Source of the DNA: JADGHX01 sp035760965
GTDB taxonomy: Bacteria > Pseudomonadota > Gammaproteobacteria > Steroidobacterales > Steroidobacteraceae
Direction: 5' to 3'
Length of the DNA stretch: 64,000 bases
NCBI GenBank assembly: GCA_035760965.1
Contig: DASTRY010000001.1
Span: 1-64,000 of the forward strand
Shown: piece after piece, positions 18,604-25,638 of the stretch
Position numbering within the stretch: position 1 is the stretch's first letter
Layout: the number at the start of each line of letters is the position of its first letter
The notes under the pieces: generated by a model
Databases searched by the model: none
Told to the model about the DNA's origin: nothing
Seen by the model: the letters and a program-made list of their open reading frames with translations, nothing else
Position numbers and translations under genes: made by a program

Positions 18604-20676
18604 ATGGAGTTCACGTTGACCGAGCAGAACGCCGTTCCGCTCATCGTCCTGGCCAGCGGCCGCGACCCTGTTGAGACGATCAACAGCATTCTGCGGCGGG
18701 CGGGCCATCCCGTTCATTGCACGTGGATCCCCTCGCTCCGCGATCTCGGGGATGCGCTCACGCAGATCAACCCGGAGCTGCTGCTGTTCGTCGATGCGGG
18801 CGGCGACGACCTTGCGCCAGTGGTCAGCGTGCGCGATCAGCTCGCGCCGACGGTGCCGATCATCGTGGTCGCCGAGACGTTCGATGAGAGCCGCATCGCC
18901 GTCGACATGGCGCATGGCGCGCGCGACGTCGTCTCGCTCGGCAATCCCGCGCGGCTGCAGGCGGTGATGAGCCGCGAATTGCGCTCGTTCCGACTCGAGC
19001 GCGCGCTCGAAACGACGCTGAAGTCCGCGCGCGACGCGCGCAAGCAGCTCGAGACCGTGCTCGAGCGCTCGAACGATGCGATCGTCGAGGTGCAGGAAGG
19101 CATCATCGTCGACGCGAATCCCTCGTGGCTCGAGCTCTTCGGCATCGTGAACGAGTCGGAGCTGGTCGGTCAGCCGATCATGGATCTGTTCGAGGAGGCG
19201 AAGCACTCGGCGTTGAAGGGTGCGCTCGCCGCGTGCCTGCAGGGCCGCTGGAGCGATCACACGCTGAAGCTGAACGCGGTGCTCGCCGACGGCTCCACGC
19301 TGCCGATGGAGATGGTGCTGACACTCGGTGAGCACGACGGCGAGCCGTGCGTGCGCATGGTCGTGCCGGCGCGGCCGCGCGATGAGCGTGCGCTGGCGGA
19401 TGATCTGGCGGATGCGGTTCGCCGCGATCCGTCGACCGGATTCCTGTATCGCCGTCCGCTCCTCGAAGCGTTGACGGCGCGCCTCGCCACGCCGCCGACG
19501 GGCGGCGTGCGCTATTTCGCGCTCGTGAAGCCGGACAAGTTCGCGACCGTCGAGCACGATGTCGGCGTTGCGGCGAGCGAGCAGATCCTCGTCGAATTCG
19601 CCGGGCTTCTCAAAGAGCAGCTCAATCCGAAGGACATTGCCGGCCGCTTCGGCGGTGTGAGCTTCCTCGTGCTGCTCGAACGCGGCAACGAACGCGACGT
19701 CGAGGCGTGGGCGGAACAGCTCGTCGCGAAAGCGGCGAAGCACATCGTGCGCATCGGCGATAAGCAGCTTGCCGTGACGTGCACCGTCGGCCTGAGCGTC
19801 GTGCCGCCCGTCGGCGCGAACCTCGACGCGGCTATCGCGGATGCGATCGACGCCTGCCGGCGCGGCCGCGGGCGCGGAGGCAATCAGGCCGTCAGCTCGG
19901 ACCGGGCGGACAACGACGCGCGCGTGCAGTCCTACGACAAGGTGTGGGTCAAGCACATCAAGGCCGCGCTCATGGAGAACCGCTTCCGGCTCGTGCAGCA
20001 GCCGGTGGCGAGCTTGCAGGGCGACGATCCGAGCATGTTCGACGTGCTCGTGCGCATGATCGACGGTCACGGCAAGGAAGTGCTGCCGGCCGAGTTCATG
20101 GCAGCCGCCGAGCGCAACGATCTGCTGAAGAACATCGATCGCTGGGTCGTGGGCGCCTCGCTGTCGTTCGCCGCGCAGCGCAAGCCGGGGTGCCTGTTCG
20201 TGCGCTTGTCGAAGGACACGGTGCGCGACGGCTCCTTTCTCGACTGGCTCGACAATCACATTCGCGCAAGCCGTGCCGATCCGGCGCGCATCAGCTTCCA
20301 GATTCCCGAGGCGGTCGCGGCCACGCAGCTCAATCAAGCCTCGACGCTCGCGAAGTCCCTGCGCCAGCGCGGCTTCCGGTTCACGCTCGAAGCCTTCGGC
20401 TCGGGGCGCGATCCGCTTGGCATGCTCGGCACGTTCCCGCTCGACTTCGTGAAGATCGACGGTGCCATCGTGCAGAACCTCGCCGGCGATGCAGACCTGC
20501 AGGAGCGCGTGCGCGGCCTCGTCGAGGCGGCCGGCAAGCGCAACGTGCAGACGATTGCCGAGCGCGTCGAGAACGCGAACACGATGGCCGTGCTGTGGCA
20601 GCTCGGCGTGCAGTTCATCCAGGGCTACTTCGTGAACGCGCCTGAAGAGGTGGTGCTGCGCGCGGAGGGCCGCTGA
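18604..20676 (+). CDS. FimX-like protein: REC-like, PAS, degenerate GGDEF and EAL domains
   Basis: Predicted c-di-GMP effector controlling type IV pili. It has 690 residues, almost exactly the length of Pseudomonas FimX, with the same order: a receiver-like domain (about 1-130), PAS (150-260), GGDEF-like (275-420) and EAL-like (430-690). The GGDEF motif is replaced (GRFGGVSFLVLL) and the EAL motif reads FDVLVRM. The DDFGTG metal loop is EAFGSGRDP, and TIAERVE replaces the usual AEGVE. I therefore infer neither cyclase nor phosphodiesterase activity; the EAL fold may still bind c-di-GMP. A GTG at 18601 directly precedes the ATG and could also start it. TAGAAT at 18569-18574 is a possible -10 box. 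fimV at 10 kb supports a pilus role. Confidence 0.85.
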   Translation: MEFTLTEQNAVPLIVLASGRDPVETINSILRRAGHPVHCTWIPSLRDLGDALTQINPELLLFVDAGGDDLAPVVSVRDQLAPTVPIIVVAETFDESRIAVDMAHGARDVVSLGNPARLQAVMSRELRSFRLERALETTLKSARDARKQLETVLERSNDAIVEVQEGIIVDANPSWLELFGIVNESELVGQPIMDLFEEAKHSALKGALAACLQGRWSDHTLKLNAVLADGSTLPMEMVLTLGEHDGEPCVRMVVPARPRDERALADDLADAVRRDPSTGFLYRRPLLEALTARLATPPTGGVRYFALVKPDKFATVEHDVGVAASEQILVEFAGLLKEQLNPKDIAGRFGGVSFLVLLERGNERDVEAWAEQLVAKAAKHIVRIGDKQLAVTCTVGLSVVPPVGANLDAAIADAIDACRRGRGRGGNQAVSSDRADNDARVQSYDKVWVKHIKAALMENRFRLVQQPVASLQGDDPSMFDVLVRMIDGHGKEVLPAEFMAAAERNDLLKNIDRWVVGASLSFAAQRKPGCLFVRLSKDTVRDGSFLDWLDNHIRASRADPARISFQIPEAVAATQLNQASTLAKSLRQRGFRFTLEAFGSGRDPLGMLGTFPLDFVKIDGAIVQNLAGDADLQERVRGLVEAAGKRNVQTIAERVENANTMAVLWQLGVQFIQGYFVNAPEEVVLRAEGR

Positions 20677-20677
20677 G

Positions 20678-20694
20678 GCGGCCATCGCGGCCGC
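20678..20694 (+). terminator. Hairpin after the FimX-like gene
   Basis: GCGGCC (20678-20683) pairs with GGCCGC (20689-20694) across 5 nt, 1 bp after the stop codon. There is no U-tract, so termination is only possible. Confidence 0.3.
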
Positions 20695-20768
20695 GGTGCG
20701 CGTCGAAGTCGGAGCACTTGGGCGCCAAGCGCGCCCTGGCACACGACTGGCGTAAACTGCCGGTCGGC

Positions 20769-21257
20769 ATGCCCTACACCCCGATTCTCGCGACGCTCGG
20801 CTACGTACTCAGCCCCGACCGCAAGCGCGTGCTGATGATCCATCGCAACGCGCGCGAGAACGATCATCACATCGGCAAGTACAACGGGCTCGGCGGCAAG
20901 CTCGAAGCGCACGAGGACGTCGCAAGCGGCATGCGCCGTGAGATTCGCGAGGAAGCGGGCATCGAGTGCCTCGATCTCACACTGCGCGGCACGATCAGCT
21001 GGCCGGGGTTCGGAAAGCACGGCGAAGACTGGTTCGGCTTCCTGTTTCTCGTCACGCGCTTCAGCGGGACGCCGCTCGAGCGCAATGCGGAGGGCGCGCT
21101 CGAGTGGATCGCGGTCGAGGATGTGCTCGCGTTGCCGCTGTGGGAAGGCGATCGCCGCTTTCTCCCGCTCGTGTTCGATGACGACCCGCGCCCGTTCCAT
21201 GGCGTGATGCCCTATCGCGACGGCCGCATGCAGAGCTGGGCGTACAGCCGCAGCTGA
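20769..21257 (+). CDS. NUDIX hydrolase, 8-oxo-dGTP diphosphatase type
   Basis: Cytoplasmic NUDIX enzyme of 162 residues resembling the MutT/MTH1-like 8-oxo-dGTPases. The Nudix box is complete: Gly at the start of GLGGKLEAHED and the catalytic REIREEAGIE downstream (about residues 37-62). Start ATG 20769 (MPYTPILATLGYV) was chosen by family fit; 17 more residues are open upstream. TAAACT at 20753-20758 sits just before it and may be a -10 box, which would leave almost no 5' leader. The exact substrate cannot be read from sequence. Confidence 0.85.
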   Translation: MPYTPILATLGYVLSPDRKRVLMIHRNARENDHHIGKYNGLGGKLEAHEDVASGMRREIREEAGIECLDLTLRGTISWPGFGKHGEDWFGFLFLVTRFSGTPLERNAEGALEWIAVEDVLALPLWEGDRRFLPLVFDDDPRPFHGVMPYRDGRMQSWAYSRS

Positions 21258-21281
21258 CGCCCGAGCAATCGCCGACACCGC

Positions 21282-21710
21282 CTAGAACGGCAGCGGCTGC
21301 AAATCCGGCTCCACCCAGACCCGCCGCGCAGTCACCGAGAACAGCACGGGCTTGGACCAGTACGCGAGCAGCCAATCCGAGCGCCCAAATGGCGATGCGA
21401 GCAACTCGTTCAGCGCCTCATGCAGCGGCACGCGCGGGCGGCGCGCGAGCCACGCACACGCGGCTCGCAAGGACGCAAGCGTGATGGTTTCGTGATAGCC
21501 GCCCGTGTCCGTGTTGGGCGTGCCGGTCGCCTCGTTATACGCGCGGATGAACCCGGGCATCTCGCGCACGGCATTGATGTCCGGCCGGCGTAACAGCCAG
21601 AACGCTGCGGCGAAATGGGCGGCGTGCGTCCAGTCCGCTTTCGGCAGCGTGCGCTCGACCAGCCCGCGACCGATGCGCTCGATCTCGGCGTCCGAAGAAA
21701 AGTGCCTCAT
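21282..21710 (-). CDS. Conserved protein of unknown function, downstream of an attenuator-like leader
   Basis: A 142-residue soluble protein that I cannot assign to a named function, though its look is that of a conserved proteobacterial family. Features include a hydrophobic helix near residues 29-41 (AAHFAAAFWLLRRPD), EATGTPNTDTGGYHETITLAS in the middle and a C-terminus ending WVEPDLQPLPF. His and Asp/Glu residues are frequent (THAAHF, GGYHET), so metal binding is possible but unproven. The ATG at 21710 has a fair ribosome site (AAGGAG 8 nt upstream). It stands 54 bp past a terminator hairpin and a short leader ORF, which suggests attenuated expression. Confidence 0.75.
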   Translation of the reverse strand: MRHFSSDAEIERIGRGLVERTLPKADWTHAAHFAAAFWLLRRPDINAVREMPGFIRAYNEATGTPNTDTGGYHETITLASLRAACAWLARRPRVPLHEALNELLASPFGRSDWLLAYWSKPVLFSVTARRVWVEPDLQPLPF

Positions 21711-21763
21711 GGTGAGCTCCTTAGGGTGAAGCCCCGACGAGGCGACATGCGACGCGCGACATG

Positions 21764-21787
21764 AAAAACCCCGCCGAGGCGGGGTTT
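21764..21787 (-). terminator. Attenuator-type terminator upstream of the 142-residue gene
   Basis: On the minus strand the RNA reads AAACCCCGCC, a short loop, then GGCGGGGUUUUU: a GC-rich stem followed by five U. It lies 32 nt after the stop of a 29-codon leader ORF and 54 nt before the next start. The 5' arm ACCCCGCCUCGG can instead pair with CCGAGUCCGGGU at the end of the leader ORF (10 of 12 positions by eye), a possible antiterminator. Confidence 0.7.
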
Positions 21788-21818
21788 GCGGGAGTGATCC
21801 GTGGATTTGCGGGACCTA

Positions 21819-21908
21819 TCAGGACCCGGACTCGGAACACACGCGCGCGAACACCGCCGCAAAGTGACGGTGCTGTTGTTGTTTGCGCGTGAGAACCCGA
21901 ATGGCCAT
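21819..21908 (-). CDS. Putative leader peptide of an attenuator
   Basis: A 29-codon ORF starting at the ATG at 21908 and ending TGA TAG. It encodes a basic peptide whose middle reads RKQQQHRHF (residues 8-16), with three consecutive Gln and two His. No Shine-Dalgarno is visible. The candidate -10 box (21920-21915) ends 6 nt before the ATG, so the message may begin at or within a few nucleotides of the AUG. Codons near the end overlap the sequence able to pair with the terminator arm. I cannot say which amino acid, if any, is sensed. Confidence 0.5.
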   Translation of the reverse strand: MAIRVLTRKQQQHRHFAAVFARVCSESGS

Positions 21909-21914
21909 GCGCAA

Positions 21915-21944
21915 ACGTTAGCCCGACCCTGCCCGCGCTTGCAA
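21915..21944 (-). promoter_or_regulatory. Candidate promoter for the leader peptide, overlapping a 16-bp palindrome
   Basis: On the minus strand, -35 TTGCAA (21944-21939), an 18-bp spacer and -10 TAACGT (21920-21915). The -35 lies at the centre of the perfect palindrome CGCGCTTGCAAGCGCG (21934-21949), a plausible repressor site. The divergent hydrolase gene starts only 25 bp away at 21974, so one site could affect both genes. Confidence 0.5.
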
Positions 21945-21973
21945 GCGCGCAATCGCAGGAATGATGTAGAGCT

Positions 21974-22882
21974 ATGGCAAATTGGCGCTCCCGAGCGGTC
22001 ATCGTCGCCATCCTTCTCGCCGTGCCGGTCACGCTGGCGAACTGCGGGAGCGTGTCGTTCGGGATCGCCAACGCCCCGGCCTATTTCGGCTCGTACACGC
22101 GAAGCGCCGATATCGCCTACGGCCGTGAGCCTCGCCAAACGCTGGACGTGTACGTTCCGACCGGCGCGGCGCGCCGACCCATCGTCGTGTTCTGGTACGG
22201 CGGCATGTGGCGCAAAGGAACCAAGGAACAATATCGCTTCGTCGGCGCCGCGCTCGCGAACGCGGGTTACGTCGCGGTGTTGCCGGACTATCGGCTGTAC
22301 CCGCCGGCACGCTTCCCGCAGTTCATCCAGGACGGCGCGCTCGCTGTGCGCTGGGCTCACCAGCACGCCACTGAAATCGGTGGTGATGCGCGCGCGCTGT
22401 TTCTCATGGGTCACTCGGCCGGCGCGCATCTCGCCGCAACTCTTGCGCTCGACGAGCGCTATCTGCGCGAGGTGGGCGGCAGTGTCGAGTGGGTGCGCGG
22501 ATGGATCGGCCTCTCCGGGCCCTACGATCTCGACCCGAGCTTTCCGCGCATATTGCGCGAGATCTTTCGCGCGCCTTACACCGCGCACGATTGGCAACCG
22601 ATCTTGCTCGTCGGCGCACACTCGCCGCCCGCCCTGCTGATCCACGGCAAGGACGACTGGGTCCCGGTGCAGCAAGCGGACCTGCTCGCTCAAGCGTTGA
22701 CGGGCGTGGGTGTGCCGGTCGACTGCCGTTTCTACGACGGCGTCTCCCATTTCGGTACAGTGGCCGCGTTCGCGGTGGCTCTGCGCGCGGAAGCGCCGAG
22801 TCTCGCCGACGTGCGCCGGTTCATCGACGGCACAGCCGCGGGCACCGTGCCGGTAGCGCCCTGCCCCGATATCGGCAGCTGA
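21974..22882 (+). CDS. Alpha/beta hydrolase (esterase/lipase-like)
   Basis: Exported alpha/beta hydrolase of 302 residues. An N-terminal hydrophobic segment at about 7-25 acts as signal or anchor; a Cys follows at about residue 24 (TLANCGS) but the lipobox is imperfect. The oxyanion region is FWYGGMW, a variant of HGGG. The nucleophile elbow is MGHSAGAH, and the likely Asp and His are in GKDDWVP and GVSHFGT. This pattern resembles carboxylesterases of the hormone-sensitive lipase type. Substrate is unknown. Its stop abuts the stop of the convergent amidohydrolase with no gap. Confidence 0.82.
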   Translation: MANWRSRAVIVAILLAVPVTLANCGSVSFGIANAPAYFGSYTRSADIAYGREPRQTLDVYVPTGAARRPIVVFWYGGMWRKGTKEQYRFVGAALANAGYVAVLPDYRLYPPARFPQFIQDGALAVRWAHQHATEIGGDARALFLMGHSAGAHLAATLALDERYLREVGGSVEWVRGWIGLSGPYDLDPSFPRILREIFRAPYTAHDWQPILLVGAHSPPALLIHGKDDWVPVQQADLLAQALTGVGVPVDCRFYDGVSHFGTVAAFAVALRAEAPSLADVRRFIDGTAAGTVPVAPCPDIGS

Positions 22883-24172
22883 TCACCGCGCCTGGTGCTG
22901 CTTCACACGCTCGAGATAGCGGTCGCGCAGCTCCGTTTGTCGCGAGCGCATCTCGACCGGCCGGCCCGCAATCCACACCTGATCGGCGAGCGTGCTCACT
23001 TCCAGCGGATCACCCGTCCAGAGCACCAGATCGGCCGTCTGGCCGCGCGCGATGCGCCCGCGCGTCGCGCCGAGCCCGAAGATGTCCGCGGGATTCGCGG
23101 TGAGCCCCGCGAGCGCCGCATCGAACGGCAGGCCGTGCGCGACCGCGACGCCCGCGGTCTGCCGCAGCCTGCGCGCGTTGTGCGTCGGCTCGTCGTCGAG
23201 CATGAAGCTGATCGTCACGCCGGCCTTCTGCAGGAGCGCCGCATTGTCGAGGCGCGCGCCGATGCGGTCGAAGTCCCCCGCCAGATCGGCGAGCGCGACG
23301 ACGATCACCGGCACTTTGTCCCGCGCCAGGTCGGCCGCAACGACCCATGCTTCGGAGCCGCCCGCGATGACGGGCTTCATGTGATTGCGCTTGGCGAAAG
23401 CAACTGCCTGCCGAATGTCGGCGGCACGATCGACATGGAACACGACGCGACCATCGTTCAGGTAGCGGCCGAGCGCCTCGCGTCCTGCCGGCGTGAGCAG
23501 CGCGTGCTTGCCCGCCGATGCCGGCGTGCGCACTTCGCGCACAGCCTGATCGAGCAGCATGAGCTGCGCGGCGAGGCTGCCGCCTGAAATCGAAAACGCG
23601 TCGGCGCCGAGGTTCACGAACAGCGAGCGGCTGCCCGCGAGCTCCGCATCGAAACGTCCGTCGAGCGTGACGGCCGCGCCCTGACCCGTGACGAAGTTAC
23701 CGCCGCCGAACACGGGCGTGCCCGGCGCGAGCACCGTCCATGTGACGCCTTCGACGCGCGTCACCGGAACGACGGTCGAGCGTGGATTGAACGCGACGGT
23801 CGGATCGAACTCCGGACGCAGCTGCGCCTCGTGGAAGGGCGCTTTGATATCGAGCGACTCCTCGACCGTGGAGTCCTCGAGTTGCACTTCTTCGAGTCCG
23901 ATGGCCGTGAGACCGCCGAAGAATCCGGGCGTGAGCACGCGGCCGTTCGCGTCGATGACCGTGGCACCCGCGGGCGCGGTGAGCCCAGTACCGACGGCCG
24001 CAATCTTGTCGTCGTGGACGAGCACGTCGCCGTTGTCGAGCGTCCCCTCCGCAGCGATCGTGTACACCTTCGCCCCACGGATCAGCGTGTCGGTGGCAAC
24101 GGCACTCCCGCTGGCAACCAGTTCGAGCGCAGCAAGCAGCGTCGCGATGCAGATGGAGCACGCAAATTTCAT
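22883..24172 (-). CDS. Amidohydrolase-family protein with missing N-terminal metal ligands
   Basis: A 429-residue exported protein with a signal peptide at about 1-23. It has the overall layout of imidazolonepropionase-like amidohydrolases (N-terminal DTLIRGAKVYTIA, C-terminal GQTADLVLWTGDPLE). The family HxH metal motif after the first beta-sandwich strand is lost: where partners have TPGLIDVHSH this one has TPGFFGGLTAIG. Catalysis is therefore doubtful. Its ATG overlaps the stop of the upstream amidohydrolase by 4 bp, so the two are probably made in equal amounts and may form a complex with the intact partner. Confidence 0.85.
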   Translation of the reverse strand: MKFACSICIATLLAALELVASGSAVATDTLIRGAKVYTIAAEGTLDNGDVLVHDDKIAAVGTGLTAPAGATVIDANGRVLTPGFFGGLTAIGLEEVQLEDSTVEESLDIKAPFHEAQLRPEFDPTVAFNPRSTVVPVTRVEGVTWTVLAPGTPVFGGGNFVTGQGAAVTLDGRFDAELAGSRSLFVNLGADAFSISGGSLAAQLMLLDQAVREVRTPASAGKHALLTPAGREALGRYLNDGRVVFHVDRAADIRQAVAFAKRNHMKPVIAGGSEAWVVAADLARDKVPVIVVALADLAGDFDRIGARLDNAALLQKAGVTISFMLDDEPTHNARRLRQTAGVAVAHGLPFDAALAGLTANPADIFGLGATRGRIARGQTADLVLWTGDPLEVSTLADQVWIAGRPVEMRSRQTELRDRYLERVKQHQAR

Positions 24173-25638
24173 GGCGCGCTCCCCGACGGCTGCCCGAGCA
24201 TGAAGTCGGATCGCGGCTTCGGCGGGGGCTGCGAGCGGTCGAACACCACCGCGCCATCGATCAACACCTGATCCGCGAGCGCGTACACGCTGAACGGATT
24301 GCCGTTCCACACCACGACGTCCGCCATCTTGCCCGGCTCGAGCGAGCCGGTCTGATTCTCGATCCCGAGCACCTTCGCCGGATTCGACGTGACCCACTTG
24401 ATGATGTGCTCGGGCGGCTCCGCGAACCCCATGCGCACGCCGCGTGCCGCGGCCTTGCCGGCTTCCTGGTTCAGCCGCTGAATGCCCTCTTCCGAATCCG
24501 AATGCACGATCGCGCAACTGTTCGGCGCGGCATCGACGAGCGCGAGGTTCTCCTGAATGCCGTCGTACGCCTCCATCTTGAAGCCCCACCAGTCGGCCCA
24601 GAGCGCTGCACAGACCCCGTTCTCCGCGAGCAGATCGGCGATCTTGTACGCCTCGACGCCGTGATGGAACGCGGCCACGTGGTAGCCGAACTCCTTCGAC
24701 ATGTCGATCACCTCGGCCATCTCCTCGGCGCGATAGCAGTGCATCTGCACGCGAATCTGCCCGCTCAGCACGCCGGCAAGGGTATCGAGCTTCAAATCGC
24801 GCTTCGGCACCTTCACGTCCTTCTCGCCGCGCGCGAGCTTGTCCTGGTACTCCTGCACATCGCGCATGTATTCCTGCGCTTCGATCCAGGCCGCGCGATA
24901 GCCGGCCATGTTGCCCATCTGAGTCGAGGGCGCCGTCTTCTTGCCCTGGCCGTACACGCGCTTTGGATTCTCGCCGCAGGCCATCTTGAGGCCGTACGGC
25001 GCGCCCGGAAACTTCATGCCCTGATACGTCACGGCGGGCACGTTCTTCAGCACCACCGAGCGCCCGCCGACGAGATTCGCCGAGCCGGGCAGGATTTCGA
25101 GCGTCGTGACGCCGCCTTCGAGCGCTCTCTGGAATCCGGGGTCCTGCGGATGCACCGAGTGCTCGGCCCACACGTTCGCCGTTACCGGCGAGGTGGCTTC
25201 GTTGCCGTCCGACAAGCCGTTCATCGCGGGGCTCGGGTAGACGCCGAGATGCGAGTGGACGTCGATGAGCCCGGGCGTCACCCAGCGATTCTGCGCGTCG
25301 ATGACGCGCGCCCCTGCGGGCGCTTCGAGATTCTTTCCCACCGCCCGAATGCGGCCGTCCACGATGAGCACGTCTGCCCCATCGAGCCGCTCGCCCGTGC
25401 CCGTGAGCACGATGCCGCCGCGGATCAGCGTCGGCGGGCTCTGCGGCGGTTTGTAGGTGGAGGGATACGGATCGGCCGGCAACGTCCATGGCGGCGAGAG
25501 CGGCTGCGGCGGCCCCTTCTTCCCACCCCGCGCGACCGACTTGCCTGCGCTCGACCCGGAGCCGTCCCCCTGCTGCGGCGGCGTGGCACACGCCGCGACC
25601 AGGGCCGCACATACCATCACGCAAAACATTCTTTTCAT
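24169..25638 (-). CDS. Amidohydrolase, predicted lipoprotein
   Basis: Metal-dependent hydrolase of the imidazolonepropionase-like group, 489 residues. A lipoprotein signal ends in the lipobox LVAAC (Cys at about residue 17), followed by a Gly/Ser/Pro-rich linker. The metal HxH is present as GLIDVHSHLG; further His ligands are likely in AAFHHGVEA and IVHSDSEEG. The C-terminal sandwich strand reads GSLEPGKMADVVVWNGNP. It overlaps the YtcJ-like gene upstream by 4 bp (ATGA) and the degenerate paralogue downstream by 4 bp. Substrate is unknown; peptidase- or lactamase-like activity is possible. Confidence 0.87.
   Translation of the reverse strand: MKRMFCVMVCAALVAACATPPQQGDGSGSSAGKSVARGGKKGPPQPLSPPWTLPADPYPSTYKPPQSPPTLIRGGIVLTGTGERLDGADVLIVDGRIRAVGKNLEAPAGARVIDAQNRWVTPGLIDVHSHLGVYPSPAMNGLSDGNEATSPVTANVWAEHSVHPQDPGFQRALEGGVTTLEILPGSANLVGGRSVVLKNVPAVTYQGMKFPGAPYGLKMACGENPKRVYGQGKKTAPSTQMGNMAGYRAAWIEAQEYMRDVQEYQDKLARGEKDVKVPKRDLKLDTLAGVLSGQIRVQMHCYRAEEMAEVIDMSKEFGYHVAAFHHGVEAYKIADLLAENGVCAALWADWWGFKMEAYDGIQENLALVDAAPNSCAIVHSDSEEGIQRLNQEAGKAAARGVRMGFAEPPEHIIKWVTSNPAKVLGIENQTGSLEPGKMADVVVWNGNPFSVYALADQVLIDGAVVFDRSQPPPKPRSDFMLGQPSGSAP

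Noticed and set aside
22883..25624. Single 913-codon protein spanning both amidohydrolases
   Set aside because: Its first half is the wrong frame of the upstream amidohydrolase; the real gene begins at the signal peptide at 24172.
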